6,393 nucleotides of DNA from Prolixibacteraceae bacterium. GTDB lineage: Bacteria > Bacteroidota > Bacteroidia > Bacteroidales > Prolixibacteraceae. How positions within the stretch are numbered: the stretch's first letter is position 1; every line of letters begins with the position of its first letter. Below, piece after piece: positions 1-6,393 of the stretch. The DNA is taken from assembly GCA_016931875.1 (NCBI GenBank), contig JAFGDX010000226.1, forward strand, positions 1-6,393, written 5' to 3'. The notes under the pieces were generated by a model. That model made no database searches. It worked only from the letters and a program-made list of their open reading frames with translations, and had not been told where the DNA came from. The position numbers and the translations under genes were made by a program.

Positions 1-1521
1 AATGATATGGTTTTCCGGTTCAACATTCTGAAGCGTTCCGTTAATGGTTACCTTGTAGGATTTGCACCACTCCGGAATCCGCAAATGAAACGGAAATTTT
101 ACGGGGTCGTCCGTTTCAATTCTGAAATTTATTTTTTCGCGGAAGGGATAACCCGTTGTTTCAGTAATGGTAACTGTTTGGCCATCGGCTACTTTGGCGC
201 TTACTTTTGTAGGGCCGTAAACCAATGCTGCTATTCCGTTGTCGGCGGTGGCATACCAGGTGTTTTGTACAAATTTTGGCCATCCCTGGTGCATGTTGGT
301 CAGGCAACACGGATAACCGGTGGTTGTACCGTAACAAATCCGGGCAACGCGGTCGTTAAAAAAGTTTCGTTCCTCGTCGGTGATTTTTATCTGGTTGGGC
401 TGCTGGAAATACTGTTTTTCCGTAAAATCGTCGGTAATTTGTGTGGGAAGAACGTTGTATGCAATTTTTTCCAGATAGTCGGCATAATACATGTCGCCGG
501 TAACAGGGATAATGTTTTCAAAACAGAACATCATTTCCACAGCCGAACACAATTCAGAGCCCTGCGTGGGGTCATTGCCGTGCAGCCTTTCATCGCCGCC
601 GTACATTCCGTTTACAAACCCGTGAACATCATGCAGCGAAGCCAGTCCTTTTTTTACCGCCTCCAGGTATTTTTCTTCGGGATGCTGCTGGTAATACACA
701 GCCGGTTCCTTTAATCCCTGAGCCACATTCACACAGTGCAGGTCGGGCAGGGGATTTAATTGGCGGATAATATCTCCGGAATAAACGTTGGTCCAGTCGT
801 AGGTTTGTTTGTGAATGATTTCAGCCAAATCAAGCAGGAATTTGTCACCGGTAATGTTGTAGAGCCAGTAAACTACGGCCAGATTATCGCCACCACGGCG
901 GTTGGCCCAGAATGTTACATACCCCAGTTCGTTTTCGGGAAGCATTTTTAGCTGGTATCTGAAGTAGTTGGTCATCAGGCGAATTACCCGTTCGTCGCCG
1001 GTGGCCATGTAATATTGCTGCAATACTTTCAGCATCACCATTTTGGGCCACCAGTCGTTACGCATTCCCTGTTGCGTTCCCGGGATTTCCTCGTAATTTT
1101 CAGGTAAATCCTTTGGGCCGAAATATCCATCCTCCCGTTGATTTTCAATGCTCCAGTCGATCCATTTCTGCGCTTTTGCCTTCAGTTCGTCATCGTTCAA
1201 CAGATAGGCCAGCGGAACCAGTCCGTCGAGCCAGTAAGGGCCACGTTCCCATCCGTCGCCGGTGCCGCCCAGCCAGCCGTTGTTATCGCCGCAAACCAGG
1301 CTGTACACACTATCGAGATTTCCGGTTAGCCCGTCGCGCTGGGTTTTTAGCATTTCCAGCAGAAACCCTTCTGCCTGAATTGCCCCGATTGGAAGAGCCG
1401 TGTAGGGTTGGGCCACCAGAGGAGCCTGATTGGTGATGTAATGTGAGTTTCGTTTTTCTTTGGCATTTGAAAATGAAACAAAAAACAGGAAACTCAAAAC
1501 AAGGGATAATAAATGTTTCAT
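1..1521 (-). CDS. GH127-type (DUF1680) beta-L-arabinofuranosidase-like secreted hydrolase, C-terminus beyond window
   Basis: The frame runs from an ATG at 1521 to the left edge without a stop, giving 507 visible residues. Residues 1-20 form a Sec signal peptide (basic start, hydrophobic core, SNA before the likely cut), so a periplasmic protein is expected; no lipobox is seen. The helical (alpha/alpha)6 DUF1680 region spans about 30-425, and a beta-sandwich begins near 428 (motif LRIPEW at 480-485). In characterised GH127 enzymes a Cys nucleophile sits on a zinc site made by Glu, Cys and a Cys-Cys pair. Matching elements here are E323-L-C325 and C405-C406, with E311 in GGDERLHG as a candidate acid/base. 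Family members are usually about 620-800 residues, so 100 or more residues probably lie beyond the edge. The start is 14 bases after the stop of the upstream GH43, indicating co-transcription. The known activity of the family is removal of beta-L-arabinofuranose, but other GH127 members act on different sugars, so the substrate is inferred only. Confidence 0.9.
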   Translation of the reverse strand, partial: MKHLLSLVLSFLFFVSFSNAKEKRNSHYITNQAPLVAQPYTALPIGAIQAEGFLLEMLKTQRDGLTGNLDSVYSLVCGDNNGWLGGTGDGWERGPYWLDGLVPLAYLLNDDELKAKAQKWIDWSIENQREDGYFGPKDLPENYEEIPGTQQGMRNDWWPKMVMLKVLQQYYMATGDERVIRLMTNYFRYQLKMLPENELGYVTFWANRRGGDNLAVVYWLYNITGDKFLLDLAEIIHKQTYDWTNVYSGDIIRQLNPLPDLHCVNVAQGLKEPAVYYQQHPEEKYLEAVKKGLASLHDVHGFVNGMYGGDERLHGNDPTQGSELCSAVEMMFCFENIIPVTGDMYYADYLEKIAYNVLPTQITDDFTEKQYFQQPNQIKITDEERNFFNDRVARICYGTTTGYPCCLTNMHQGWPKFVQNTWYATADNGIAALVYGPTKVSAKVADGQTVTITETTGYPFREKINFRIETDDPVKFPFHLRIPEWCKSYKVTINGTLQNVEPENHII

Positions 1522-1535
1522 CGGTTTTGCAATTT

Positions 1536-2534
1536 TCAGAAATTCTGTTTTATCGTTCTGGCATTCACCCCTTCAAAGGTAATTTTAACCGGTTTTATAA
1601 ATCCGTTTTTATCAAAATACATTCGGTCAATGCAGGTTTCGCGGTGGTTGCCATCGGTCTCGCCCAGCGGTCTGCGGTGATAAACGATGTAGTATTCATC
1701 TTCTCCCGGGATTTTTATTACTGAATGGTGTCCGGCACCGGTGGCAATATTGGCATCCTGTTTTAAAATTTTTCCGATGCGCTTGAACGGCCCGAACGGC
1801 GAGTCGGCAATTGCATACGCCACGCTGTAATTGGGGCCGGTCCAGCCACCTTCGCTCCACATAAAATAATATTTCCCGTTGCGGATAAACATAAACGGGC
1901 CTTCCACATACCCTTCCGGAGTAATTTCCTTGAAAACAGTACCGTCTTCAAAAGGAATGAATCCGGTGAAATCATCCTTCAGTTTTACGATGTTGCAATG
2001 CCGCCAGCCGCCATAAATCATGTAGTACTGCCCATCCTTGTCCTGAAAAATAAACTGATCAATGGGTTGCGCGCCATTGTGAAATTTATCGAGCAGCGGT
2101 TTTCCAAGGTAATCTTTGTACGGGCCTTCAGGTTGTTTGGCAATGCCAATCCCGATACCGCCTTTTTCATTATCATTCTGAATATCGTTGGCCGCAAAAA
2201 ACAAAAAATAGTGGTCGTCCTTTTTTACAATGGCCGGCGCCCACATGGCCCGTTTGGCCCATTTTACGGCGGCGGTATCAATTATTCTTTTATGTTTTGT
2301 CCAGGTTACCAAATCAGGCGAAGAGAAGGCATCCATAAAAACCTGTTCGTTGTAAGGTGCTGAGTAGGTGGGGTAAATCCAGTATTTGTCATCAAAAATA
2401 ATACCTTCAGGATCGGCATACCAGCCTTCAAAAACAGGATTATGGTTGTTCCCTGTTCGTTTTTGTGCATGAATGGAATTGATACACATGAAAATACAGA
2501 CAATAACTGACAGATAAATTTTTCCGGAATTCAT
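1536..2534 (-). CDS. Glycoside hydrolase family 43, periplasmic (arabinofuranosidase/xylosidase-type)
   Basis: This is a complete 332-residue single-domain GH43 five-bladed beta-propeller. Residues 1-23 form a Sec signal peptide (cut after IHA, before Q24) without a lipobox, so a soluble periplasmic enzyme is expected. The three acidic residues of the family are visible: D41 in GWYADPEG (general base), D159 in AQPIDQF (pKa modulator) and E211 in YVEGPF (general acid). MWAP at 97-100, the propeller histidine in GAGHH (269) and YHRR at 285-288 also fit. There is no accessory carbohydrate-binding domain. GH43 enzymes are inverting and mostly release alpha-L-arabinofuranose or beta-D-xylose from oligosaccharides; the sequence alone does not settle which. 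It differs strongly from the GH43 two genes upstream and is probably a different subfamily rather than a recent duplicate. The gap to the GH5-like gene upstream is 56 bases, and the gap to the GH127 gene downstream is 14. The ATG is chosen because it begins the signal peptide; no clear Shine-Dalgarno sequence precedes it. Confidence 0.93.
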   Translation of the reverse strand: MNSGKIYLSVIVCIFMCINSIHAQKRTGNNHNPVFEGWYADPEGIIFDDKYWIYPTYSAPYNEQVFMDAFSSPDLVTWTKHKRIIDTAAVKWAKRAMWAPAIVKKDDHYFLFFAANDIQNDNEKGGIGIGIAKQPEGPYKDYLGKPLLDKFHNGAQPIDQFIFQDKDGQYYMIYGGWRHCNIVKLKDDFTGFIPFEDGTVFKEITPEGYVEGPFMFIRNGKYYFMWSEGGWTGPNYSVAYAIADSPFGPFKRIGKILKQDANIATGAGHHSVIKIPGEDEYYIVYHRRPLGETDGNHRETCIDRMYFDKNGFIKPVKITFEGVNARTIKQNF

Positions 2535-2590
2535 AGGCTTAATACGTTTTTCAGCATTAAAAATAATACAAGTTTATTTGAAATTGCAAT
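2535..2590. other. 56-base intergenic gap, the longest in the cluster
   Basis: This AT-rich spacer separates the GH5-like stop from the second GH43 start. Read on the minus strand I see no convincing Bacteroidota promoter (TTTG near -33 with TAnnTTTG near -7), no stem-loop followed by a T-run, and no good ribosome binding site. Read-through transcription from the upstream genes is the simplest view. A weak internal promoter cannot be excluded, because AT-rich stretches such as TTGTATTATTTTTAA are present. Confidence 0.5.
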
Positions 2591-2592
2591 TT
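2581..2592. repeat. Perfect 12-base palindrome AAATTGCAATTT
   Basis: AAATTGCAATTT equals its own reverse complement. It covers the first 10 bases of the spacer and two bases of the TAA stop of the GH5-like gene. It has no loop, so it is not a hairpin terminator. It could be a small operator-like site for a dimeric regulator, but in AT-rich DNA a 12-base palindrome can arise by chance, and no second copy was noticed in the other gaps. Confidence 0.3.
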
Positions 2593-3676
2593 ATTGAACC
2601 GCGGTTAAACTTTTTATCAGGTCCACTTCTTCTTGTTTATAAGGAGTTCCGTCGGCTCTGAAAATTTCGTGAAACCAAAGCGGAGGTTCGGAACCGTCGG
2701 GGATGGGCTCGTCCCAGGCATATTTGGTGTTCGATTTGCCGGCAACCAGTCCCCAGTTAATGGCACCGATGTTTTCGCGTTTTAATACGGGCAGTATGTT
2801 TTGGAACAAACTGTTGTTGCGTCGGGCCATGTATTCGGTACAAACCAGCGGGCGGTTGTATTTTTTCAACGTGTCGATGGCGGCCTGGTGCTGTTCGGGC
2901 CCTTCGTAATTGTGGTAGGTAATAATGTCGGAGTTTTCAAGCTGAAATTTGTTCAGGTCAGGAAGTGCCGCATTCCAAACCCCTGCCGACAAAGGTTGGG
3001 AAGGACGGATTTCCCAGCCCCATTCAAATACTTTTTTCAACAGGGGCATCGATTGGTTTCCGTAATCCGAGTTTCCGGGTTCGTTGTACAAATCCCAAAG
3101 CACAATTCGCTGGTCGGTTTTGAATGTGGCAAGAATGTCTTTTACATAGTCTTCCAAAAGAGAAACAAGGGTTGAATCTTCATAAAGTAAATCGCCGGGG
3201 TCGCGCACCCAGCCTGAGTTGTGCACGCCGGGTTTTGGATCGGGTTGTTTCCCGGCCTGGTACGTGGCATTCCAGCAGTCGTCGAAAAATACAAAAATGG
3301 TTTTTATGCCGTGGCTGTCGGCTATTTCCAGGTATTTATTCATGCGGTTTTTGAATCCTTCTTTGTCAACTTCCCAGGCCACATGGTGAAGATAAACCCG
3401 CATACAATTCATGCCGATATTTTCAGCCCAGCCCAATTCACGGTCGATGGTTTCGGGATCAAATGTTTCGGCCTGCCAGTTTTCCAACTGGTTAATGGAG
3501 GTGCTTGGATTAAAATTGCAACCTCTCAGCCACCCGTTTTCTGCACTCCAGGCTTCGGCTTTTTCCTTTGTCCATATTTTTGGCGTTAGCGGTTGTGCTT
3601 CGCTGGTTTCTTTTTTGTTTTGACAGGCAAGCCCAGTAAAAATCAGGGCGGCCAAAAAATAAATAGTTCGCTTCAT
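2591..3676 (-). CDS. Clan GH-A (GH5-like) glycoside hydrolase lipoprotein
   Basis: This complete 361-residue protein has a lipoprotein signal with Cys at 18 (TGLAC; glycine at -3 is less usual than leucine), followed by a polar linker to about residue 35. The rest is a (beta/alpha)8 barrel. Clan GH-A marks are clear: WDLYNEP at 194-200 gives acid/base E199, YHNY at 254-257 is the aromatic/His strand, CTEY at 279-282 gives nucleophile E281, and NWG at 307-309 supplies the usual tryptophan. A retaining mechanism is therefore expected. Relatives are often annotated '1,4-beta-xylanase' or 'cellulase family', but the name rests on weak homology and I cannot place a GH5 subfamily. A loop at about 132-160 (FDDCWN, then GVHNSGW) looks like a conserved mark of this group and probably lines the active site. 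The ATG is only 4 bases after the stop of the upstream GH43, so the two are probably translationally coupled. Its likely role is cutting or trimming the glycan on which the flanking GH43 enzymes act. Confidence 0.88.
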   Translation of the reverse strand: MKRTIYFLAALIFTGLACQNKKETSEAQPLTPKIWTKEKAEAWSAENGWLRGCNFNPSTSINQLENWQAETFDPETIDRELGWAENIGMNCMRVYLHHVAWEVDKEGFKNRMNKYLEIADSHGIKTIFVFFDDCWNATYQAGKQPDPKPGVHNSGWVRDPGDLLYEDSTLVSLLEDYVKDILATFKTDQRIVLWDLYNEPGNSDYGNQSMPLLKKVFEWGWEIRPSQPLSAGVWNAALPDLNKFQLENSDIITYHNYEGPEQHQAAIDTLKKYNRPLVCTEYMARRNNSLFQNILPVLKRENIGAINWGLVAGKSNTKYAWDEPIPDGSEPPLWFHEIFRADGTPYKQEEVDLIKSLTAVQ

Positions 3677-3680
3677 TTTA

Positions 3681-4760
3681 TTATTTTATGAGTTGATTTT
3701 TTTCGATTTCCACTTCGCCTGAGGGGCGGTCGATTTCCACCCCTGCAGAAACAGGGCTGCCAAAATTGGGTGTTCCGTCGGCGTTCCATTCAAATGGTTG
3801 CATTCTTACATCGCGGTCCCAGTTGGGTTCGGTATTTTTTTTGGAATGATAAATAACCCAGTCTTCGGTTTCGTCGGGTGACTTTACAAATGAAACATGC
3901 CCCACACCGTAAACCGCGTTGTTTCCCTCGAAAACAGGGCCTGTTTTTTTCCAGTTTTGCGGGTTTAAGGGATCCGCATCCGGGTGAATCAGTTGCAACA
4001 TTCCCTGGCGGTATTCTTTTAGCCACGATTCGCGGCAGGAGTAAACAATAAAAACCTGGTCGCCGTTTTTCAGAACTTCAGGGCCTTCGTTTAAATCCAG
4101 CGGGCCACCGGTTTCCCAGCTTTCTGTGGGCGACGAAAGCAAAACGCGTGTTCCTGTTAGAGTGAATGGATTTTCCATTTCCTGGATAAAAAGATGCTGG
4201 GAGGTAGCGTCGGTATCCTCCTGTTTTAGCCAGCCCGACCAAATAGCAAACAATTTCCCGCGGTGTTCAAAAACGGTCATGTCGATGGCCCAGATGTTGG
4301 ATTTCGGATCTTCAGGATTGTTGCCGGTGTACAACATGCCCATGTCTTCGTATTCGCTGAAAACGTCGTCGGTTTTTGAACGTAAAACACCGGTTCGCTG
4401 GTGAATATAGGGTGGGCCCGATTCACCGGCGGCATAATATACATACCAGTGCCCGTCGATAAAATGAATTTCGGGAGCCCACACACAGGCACGGTTCCAT
4501 CCTTCAGAAGGAGCCTTCCAAATGGTTTGCATTTCTCCTTTTTGGGTCATTAATTTTGAACGCGAAACAACAATGCCGTTGTTGGCCGAAAAGCAGTACA
4601 CGTAATCGGCGCCCTGTTTGGTCATCCACGGATCCGCACCGTCCCAGACCGGATTGGCGAAAGTGGTTTTTAGTTGTTCTGTTTTTTTTGAGATCGGTTC
4701 TGCACCGCAGGAAAAAAGAGTCAGGAACAGAAAAATTGTTAGTAACGATGGTTGCTTCAT
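3681..4760 (-). CDS. Glycoside hydrolase family 43 lipoprotein (alpha-L-arabinofuranosidase-type)
   Basis: This complete 359-residue protein starts with a lipoprotein signal: hydrophobic residues 5-16 and lipobox LFSC with the lipidated Cys at 18. It is thus membrane-anchored, in the periplasm or at the cell surface. The GH43 propeller follows from about residue 35. Catalytic residues are D43 in DGADPW (base), D160 in WAIDMT (pKa modulator) and E225 in NEGPEV (acid); WAPEIHF at 94-100, the histidine in GVGH (288) and YH at 304-305 also match. The C-terminal FGSPVSAG and RPSGE elements resemble GH43 members annotated as exo-acting arabinofuranosidases (subfamily 26-like). That subfamily placement is a memory-based impression. 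No carbohydrate-binding module is attached. The gene starts 26 bases after the DUF4965 gene stop and ends 4 bases before the GH5-like start, so it sits in the tightest part of the operon. An arabinose-releasing role is the best guess; beta-xylosidase is the main alternative. Confidence 0.92.
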   Translation of the reverse strand: MKQPSLLTIFLFLTLFSCGAEPISKKTEQLKTTFANPVWDGADPWMTKQGADYVYCFSANNGIVVSRSKLMTQKGEMQTIWKAPSEGWNRACVWAPEIHFIDGHWYVYYAAGESGPPYIHQRTGVLRSKTDDVFSEYEDMGMLYTGNNPEDPKSNIWAIDMTVFEHRGKLFAIWSGWLKQEDTDATSQHLFIQEMENPFTLTGTRVLLSSPTESWETGGPLDLNEGPEVLKNGDQVFIVYSCRESWLKEYRQGMLQLIHPDADPLNPQNWKKTGPVFEGNNAVYGVGHVSFVKSPDETEDWVIYHSKKNTEPNWDRDVRMQPFEWNADGTPNFGSPVSAGVEIDRPSGEVEIEKNQLIK

Positions 4761-4786
4761 ATTTTTTGGAATAAAATCAAAGTCTA

Positions 4787-6391
4787 TTATTTTTCGAGCA
4801 TTTTGATAAAATAACCACCCACCACCGAGCGGGCCTGGAATCCCACCTGGGTAGCGTCGGTAGTTTCGTACCAGTCGGTCATGGGCACCCGATCCGGTGT
4901 TTCGCTGACAAATTTGTACAAGGGGTCAATAAATTTTTGGAAGGTTTCCCTGTCGTTGGCCAGTGTAGCGGTCCATACAATCCAATCTGCTTTTGTATAG
5001 GTTTTCCGGTTGTCGAGCGGCAATCCGAACGTATTTTGTTTGGTGAGATAGTAAGCTATTTCTTTTTGAGCCACCTCTTCCGGGAAAATGTTCAGATTTA
5101 GTAACTTGTTCCAAACCAGGTTGTATTTCTGGCTCCATGTTCCGGGCTGGTCGAAGGTGAGGCGATAGTGGTCGCCGTCATCGGCCATTTTCATCCACTC
5201 CTGTGCCATTCGTTTTGCTTCGGAGGTATATTTCTCTTCAATTTCTGTTTTCCCCAGCATTCCGGCTAACTTTCCGTAGCCGGCAATTCCCATAATGGCT
5301 TTTACCGAAAGGTTGGCATTGTGGGCAAAGTGTCCGGCAAAGTCATCGGTGCAAAGCTGGTTTTCGGGATCCAGTCCGTTCTCCAAAAGATAATTGGCCC
5401 AGGAGGTTAAAACCTCCCAGTGTTGTTCGGCGTAATCGGCGTTTCCTTCAACTTCGGCTATGGCAGTTGTTAGAATAATCATGTTTCCGCATTCTTCCAC
5501 CGGCATATCGCCACCATAGGTTTGGCCGTTTGCTAAAGGATAAGTTCCCACATCGTGAGCGGCAAACGGTTTGGTCCATGTTCCGCTTTCGGAGTAGTAA
5601 AAAATGGGATTTAACATTCCTTTGAGGAGTTCAGGATTGTATTTCAGATACAAAGGTGCGGAAGGATAGGTAACATCCACTGTGCCGATGGAACCGTTGC
5701 TGAAATTTTCTTTGGAAAGAAAAAGGATGTTTCCCCGGGTGTCTTTTACGAGTTTGTGTGCAGCAACCGACTGACGGTAAGCCAACATACAAAGGCGCGC
5801 ATAATTTTTTCCACCGGTCTCCAGTGCCTCTGTGTACAATTCATTATCAAAAGCAGAACAACGGGCAAGGATGTCCTCATATTCAAATGCAGCTGCCAAC
5901 AAAGCATCCCCGAATGTAACCGTGCCGTTTTGGGTCCACCAGGCCTTTAAATTATCTCCAAAATACTGAATTGATTCTATGTCGTTGTACCCGAGCATGA
6001 TGTAGCCTTTTTTTGCCTGGGTTGAAACGTCTTTCAGGTTTTCAGAAAAAAACATCACCGGCATATTTTTGCTCATTTGTGCGGTTAATTCATCCGGGCC
6101 TGCTGAAATAGTATCGTTCTCAACAAAAGCTTGTTTGGCCGAAAAGTAATTGCCGATACCGCTGCTTAAAGCTGAATTTTTATTTGCAGCCATGTAAAAA
6201 TAGCCCCAGTCAATGCGCAGATTGTCGCCTTTTTTCCCGAGAATCGGTTGTTCCGTGGTTCCGGCTTTCAGAAAGGAAATTTCGTTGATGCTCCCTTTAT
6301 CAATGGTAACTTCCTGGTTGATTTCGTTTACTGCCCATTCGGGCGTGGTTTCAAAATAGATTTGAACATCGTGTTTTTTTCCATCATTTGA
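4787..6391 (-). CDS. DUF4965/DUF1793 glutaminase A-like secreted protein, N-terminus beyond window
   Basis: The frame is open to the right edge: 66 codons lie upstream of the ATG at 6193 with no stop, giving 534 visible residues (numbered here from 6391). The ATG at 6193 (visible residue 67) is internal, because the preceding residues (for example IYFETTPEW at 11-19 and RIDWGYFY at 59-66) continue the DUF5127-like beta-rich N-terminal domain. The helical DUF4965 region follows, with HDVGTYP at 279-285 and the MPVEECGNM block at 296-304. A DUF1793 helical part holds the CTDDFAGHFAHNANLS segment (347-362) and the C-terminal WYETTD and QARSVVGG elements. Relatives are about 800 residues, so roughly 250-300 are missing, including any signal peptide. 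The family is named after fungal glutaminase GtaA, but Bacteroidota members commonly sit in polysaccharide-utilisation clusters and the helical half resembles six-hairpin glycosidases. A glycan role is therefore plausible here but unproven. It is the first visible gene of the operon. Confidence 0.88.
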   Translation of the reverse strand, partial: SNDGKKHDVQIYFETTPEWAVNEINQEVTIDKGSINEISFLKAGTTEQPILGKKGDNLRIDWGYFYMAANKNSALSSGIGNYFSAKQAFVENDTISAGPDELTAQMSKNMPVMFFSENLKDVSTQAKKGYIMLGYNDIESIQYFGDNLKAWWTQNGTVTFGDALLAAAFEYEDILARCSAFDNELYTEALETGGKNYARLCMLAYRQSVAAHKLVKDTRGNILFLSKENFSNGSIGTVDVTYPSAPLYLKYNPELLKGMLNPIFYYSESGTWTKPFAAHDVGTYPLANGQTYGGDMPVEECGNMIILTTAIAEVEGNADYAEQHWEVLTSWANYLLENGLDPENQLCTDDFAGHFAHNANLSVKAIMGIAGYGKLAGMLGKTEIEEKYTSEAKRMAQEWMKMADDGDHYRLTFDQPGTWSQKYNLVWNKLLNLNIFPEEVAQKEIAYYLTKQNTFGLPLDNRKTYTKADWIVWTATLANDRETFQKFIDPLYKFVSETPDRVPMTDWYETTDATQVGFQARSVVGGYFIKMLEK

Positions 6392-6393
6392 AA

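Noticed and set aside
7..714. A 235-codon open frame on the plus strand
   Set aside because: It is exactly antisense to the GH127-type gene, whose minus-strand frame has clear signal peptide and catalytic motifs. The plus-strand product has no recognisable domain.
1113..1436. Arg/Pro-rich 107-codon plus-strand frame that might look like a small basic protein
   Set aside because: Its composition follows from the reverse complement of a GC-rich coding stretch of the GH127 gene. There is no ribosome binding site or known motif, and it overlaps another shadow frame.
1998..3589. Several plus-strand frames of 68-124 codons opposite the second GH43 and the GH5-like gene
   Set aside because: All lie fully opposite well-supported genes, show no domain, and are explained by codon bias on the minus strand.
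3677..3680. Possible terminator or promoter between the first GH43 and the GH5-like gene
   Set aside because: The gap is only 4 bases, with no stem-loop; this points to translational coupling instead.
1536..4760. The two GH43 genes as a recent tandem duplication
   Set aside because: They share only family motifs; the sequences around each catalytic residue, the signal type and the C-terminal ends all differ.
4761..4786. Possible regulatory site in the 26-base gap after the DUF4965 gene, with an A/T run next to the start
   Set aside because: There is no inverted repeat and no promoter consensus. The A-rich stretch just before the ATG is typical of translation starts in Bacteroidota.

Overview
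The window reads as part of a carbohydrate-degradation gene cluster from a member of the Bacteroidota. All five genes lie on the minus strand, with gaps of 26, 4, 56 and 14 bases, so they look like one operon transcribed from the right edge towards the left edge. Evidence for the phylum is the run of secreted glycoside hydrolases, lipoprotein and Sec signals on adjacent enzymes, AT-rich starts without clear Shine-Dalgarno sequences, and moderate GC content. A marine or gut Bacteroidales/Marinilabiliales type (for example Prolixibacteraceae) fits the look of the proteins, but this is an impression that the sequence alone does not prove.

In transcription order the genes are: (1) a DUF4965/DUF1793 'glutaminase A-like' secreted protein, complement(4787..>6391), cut at its N-terminus by the window edge; (2) a GH43 lipoprotein of the arabinofuranosidase/xylosidase type, complement(3681..4760); (3) a clan GH-A (GH5-like) lipoprotein, complement(2591..3676); (4) a second, divergent GH43 with a Sec signal peptide, complement(1536..2534); (5) a GH127/DUF1680 beta-L-arabinofuranosidase-like protein with a Sec signal peptide, complement(<1..1521), cut at its C-terminus by the window edge. 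Genes 1 and 5 are open at the window borders, so neither is shown to be broken. Gene 5 has no start-to-stop frame inside the window, but it is a clean 507-codon frame with clear family motifs.

Together the enzymes suggest removal of side chains from an arabinose-containing plant or algal polysaccharide or glycan (arabinan, arabinoxylan, pectin side chains or arabinogalactan). Two GH43 enzymes and a GH127-type enzyme would remove arabinofuranosyl-type or related sugars, and the GH-A enzyme would cut or trim the backbone. The two anchored lipoproteins are followed by two soluble periplasmic enzymes. No SusC/SusD pair, regulator, transporter, RNA gene, mobile element or CRISPR array is visible. 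The plus strand appears to hold only antisense shadow frames. No stretch over 300 bases lacks a gene.
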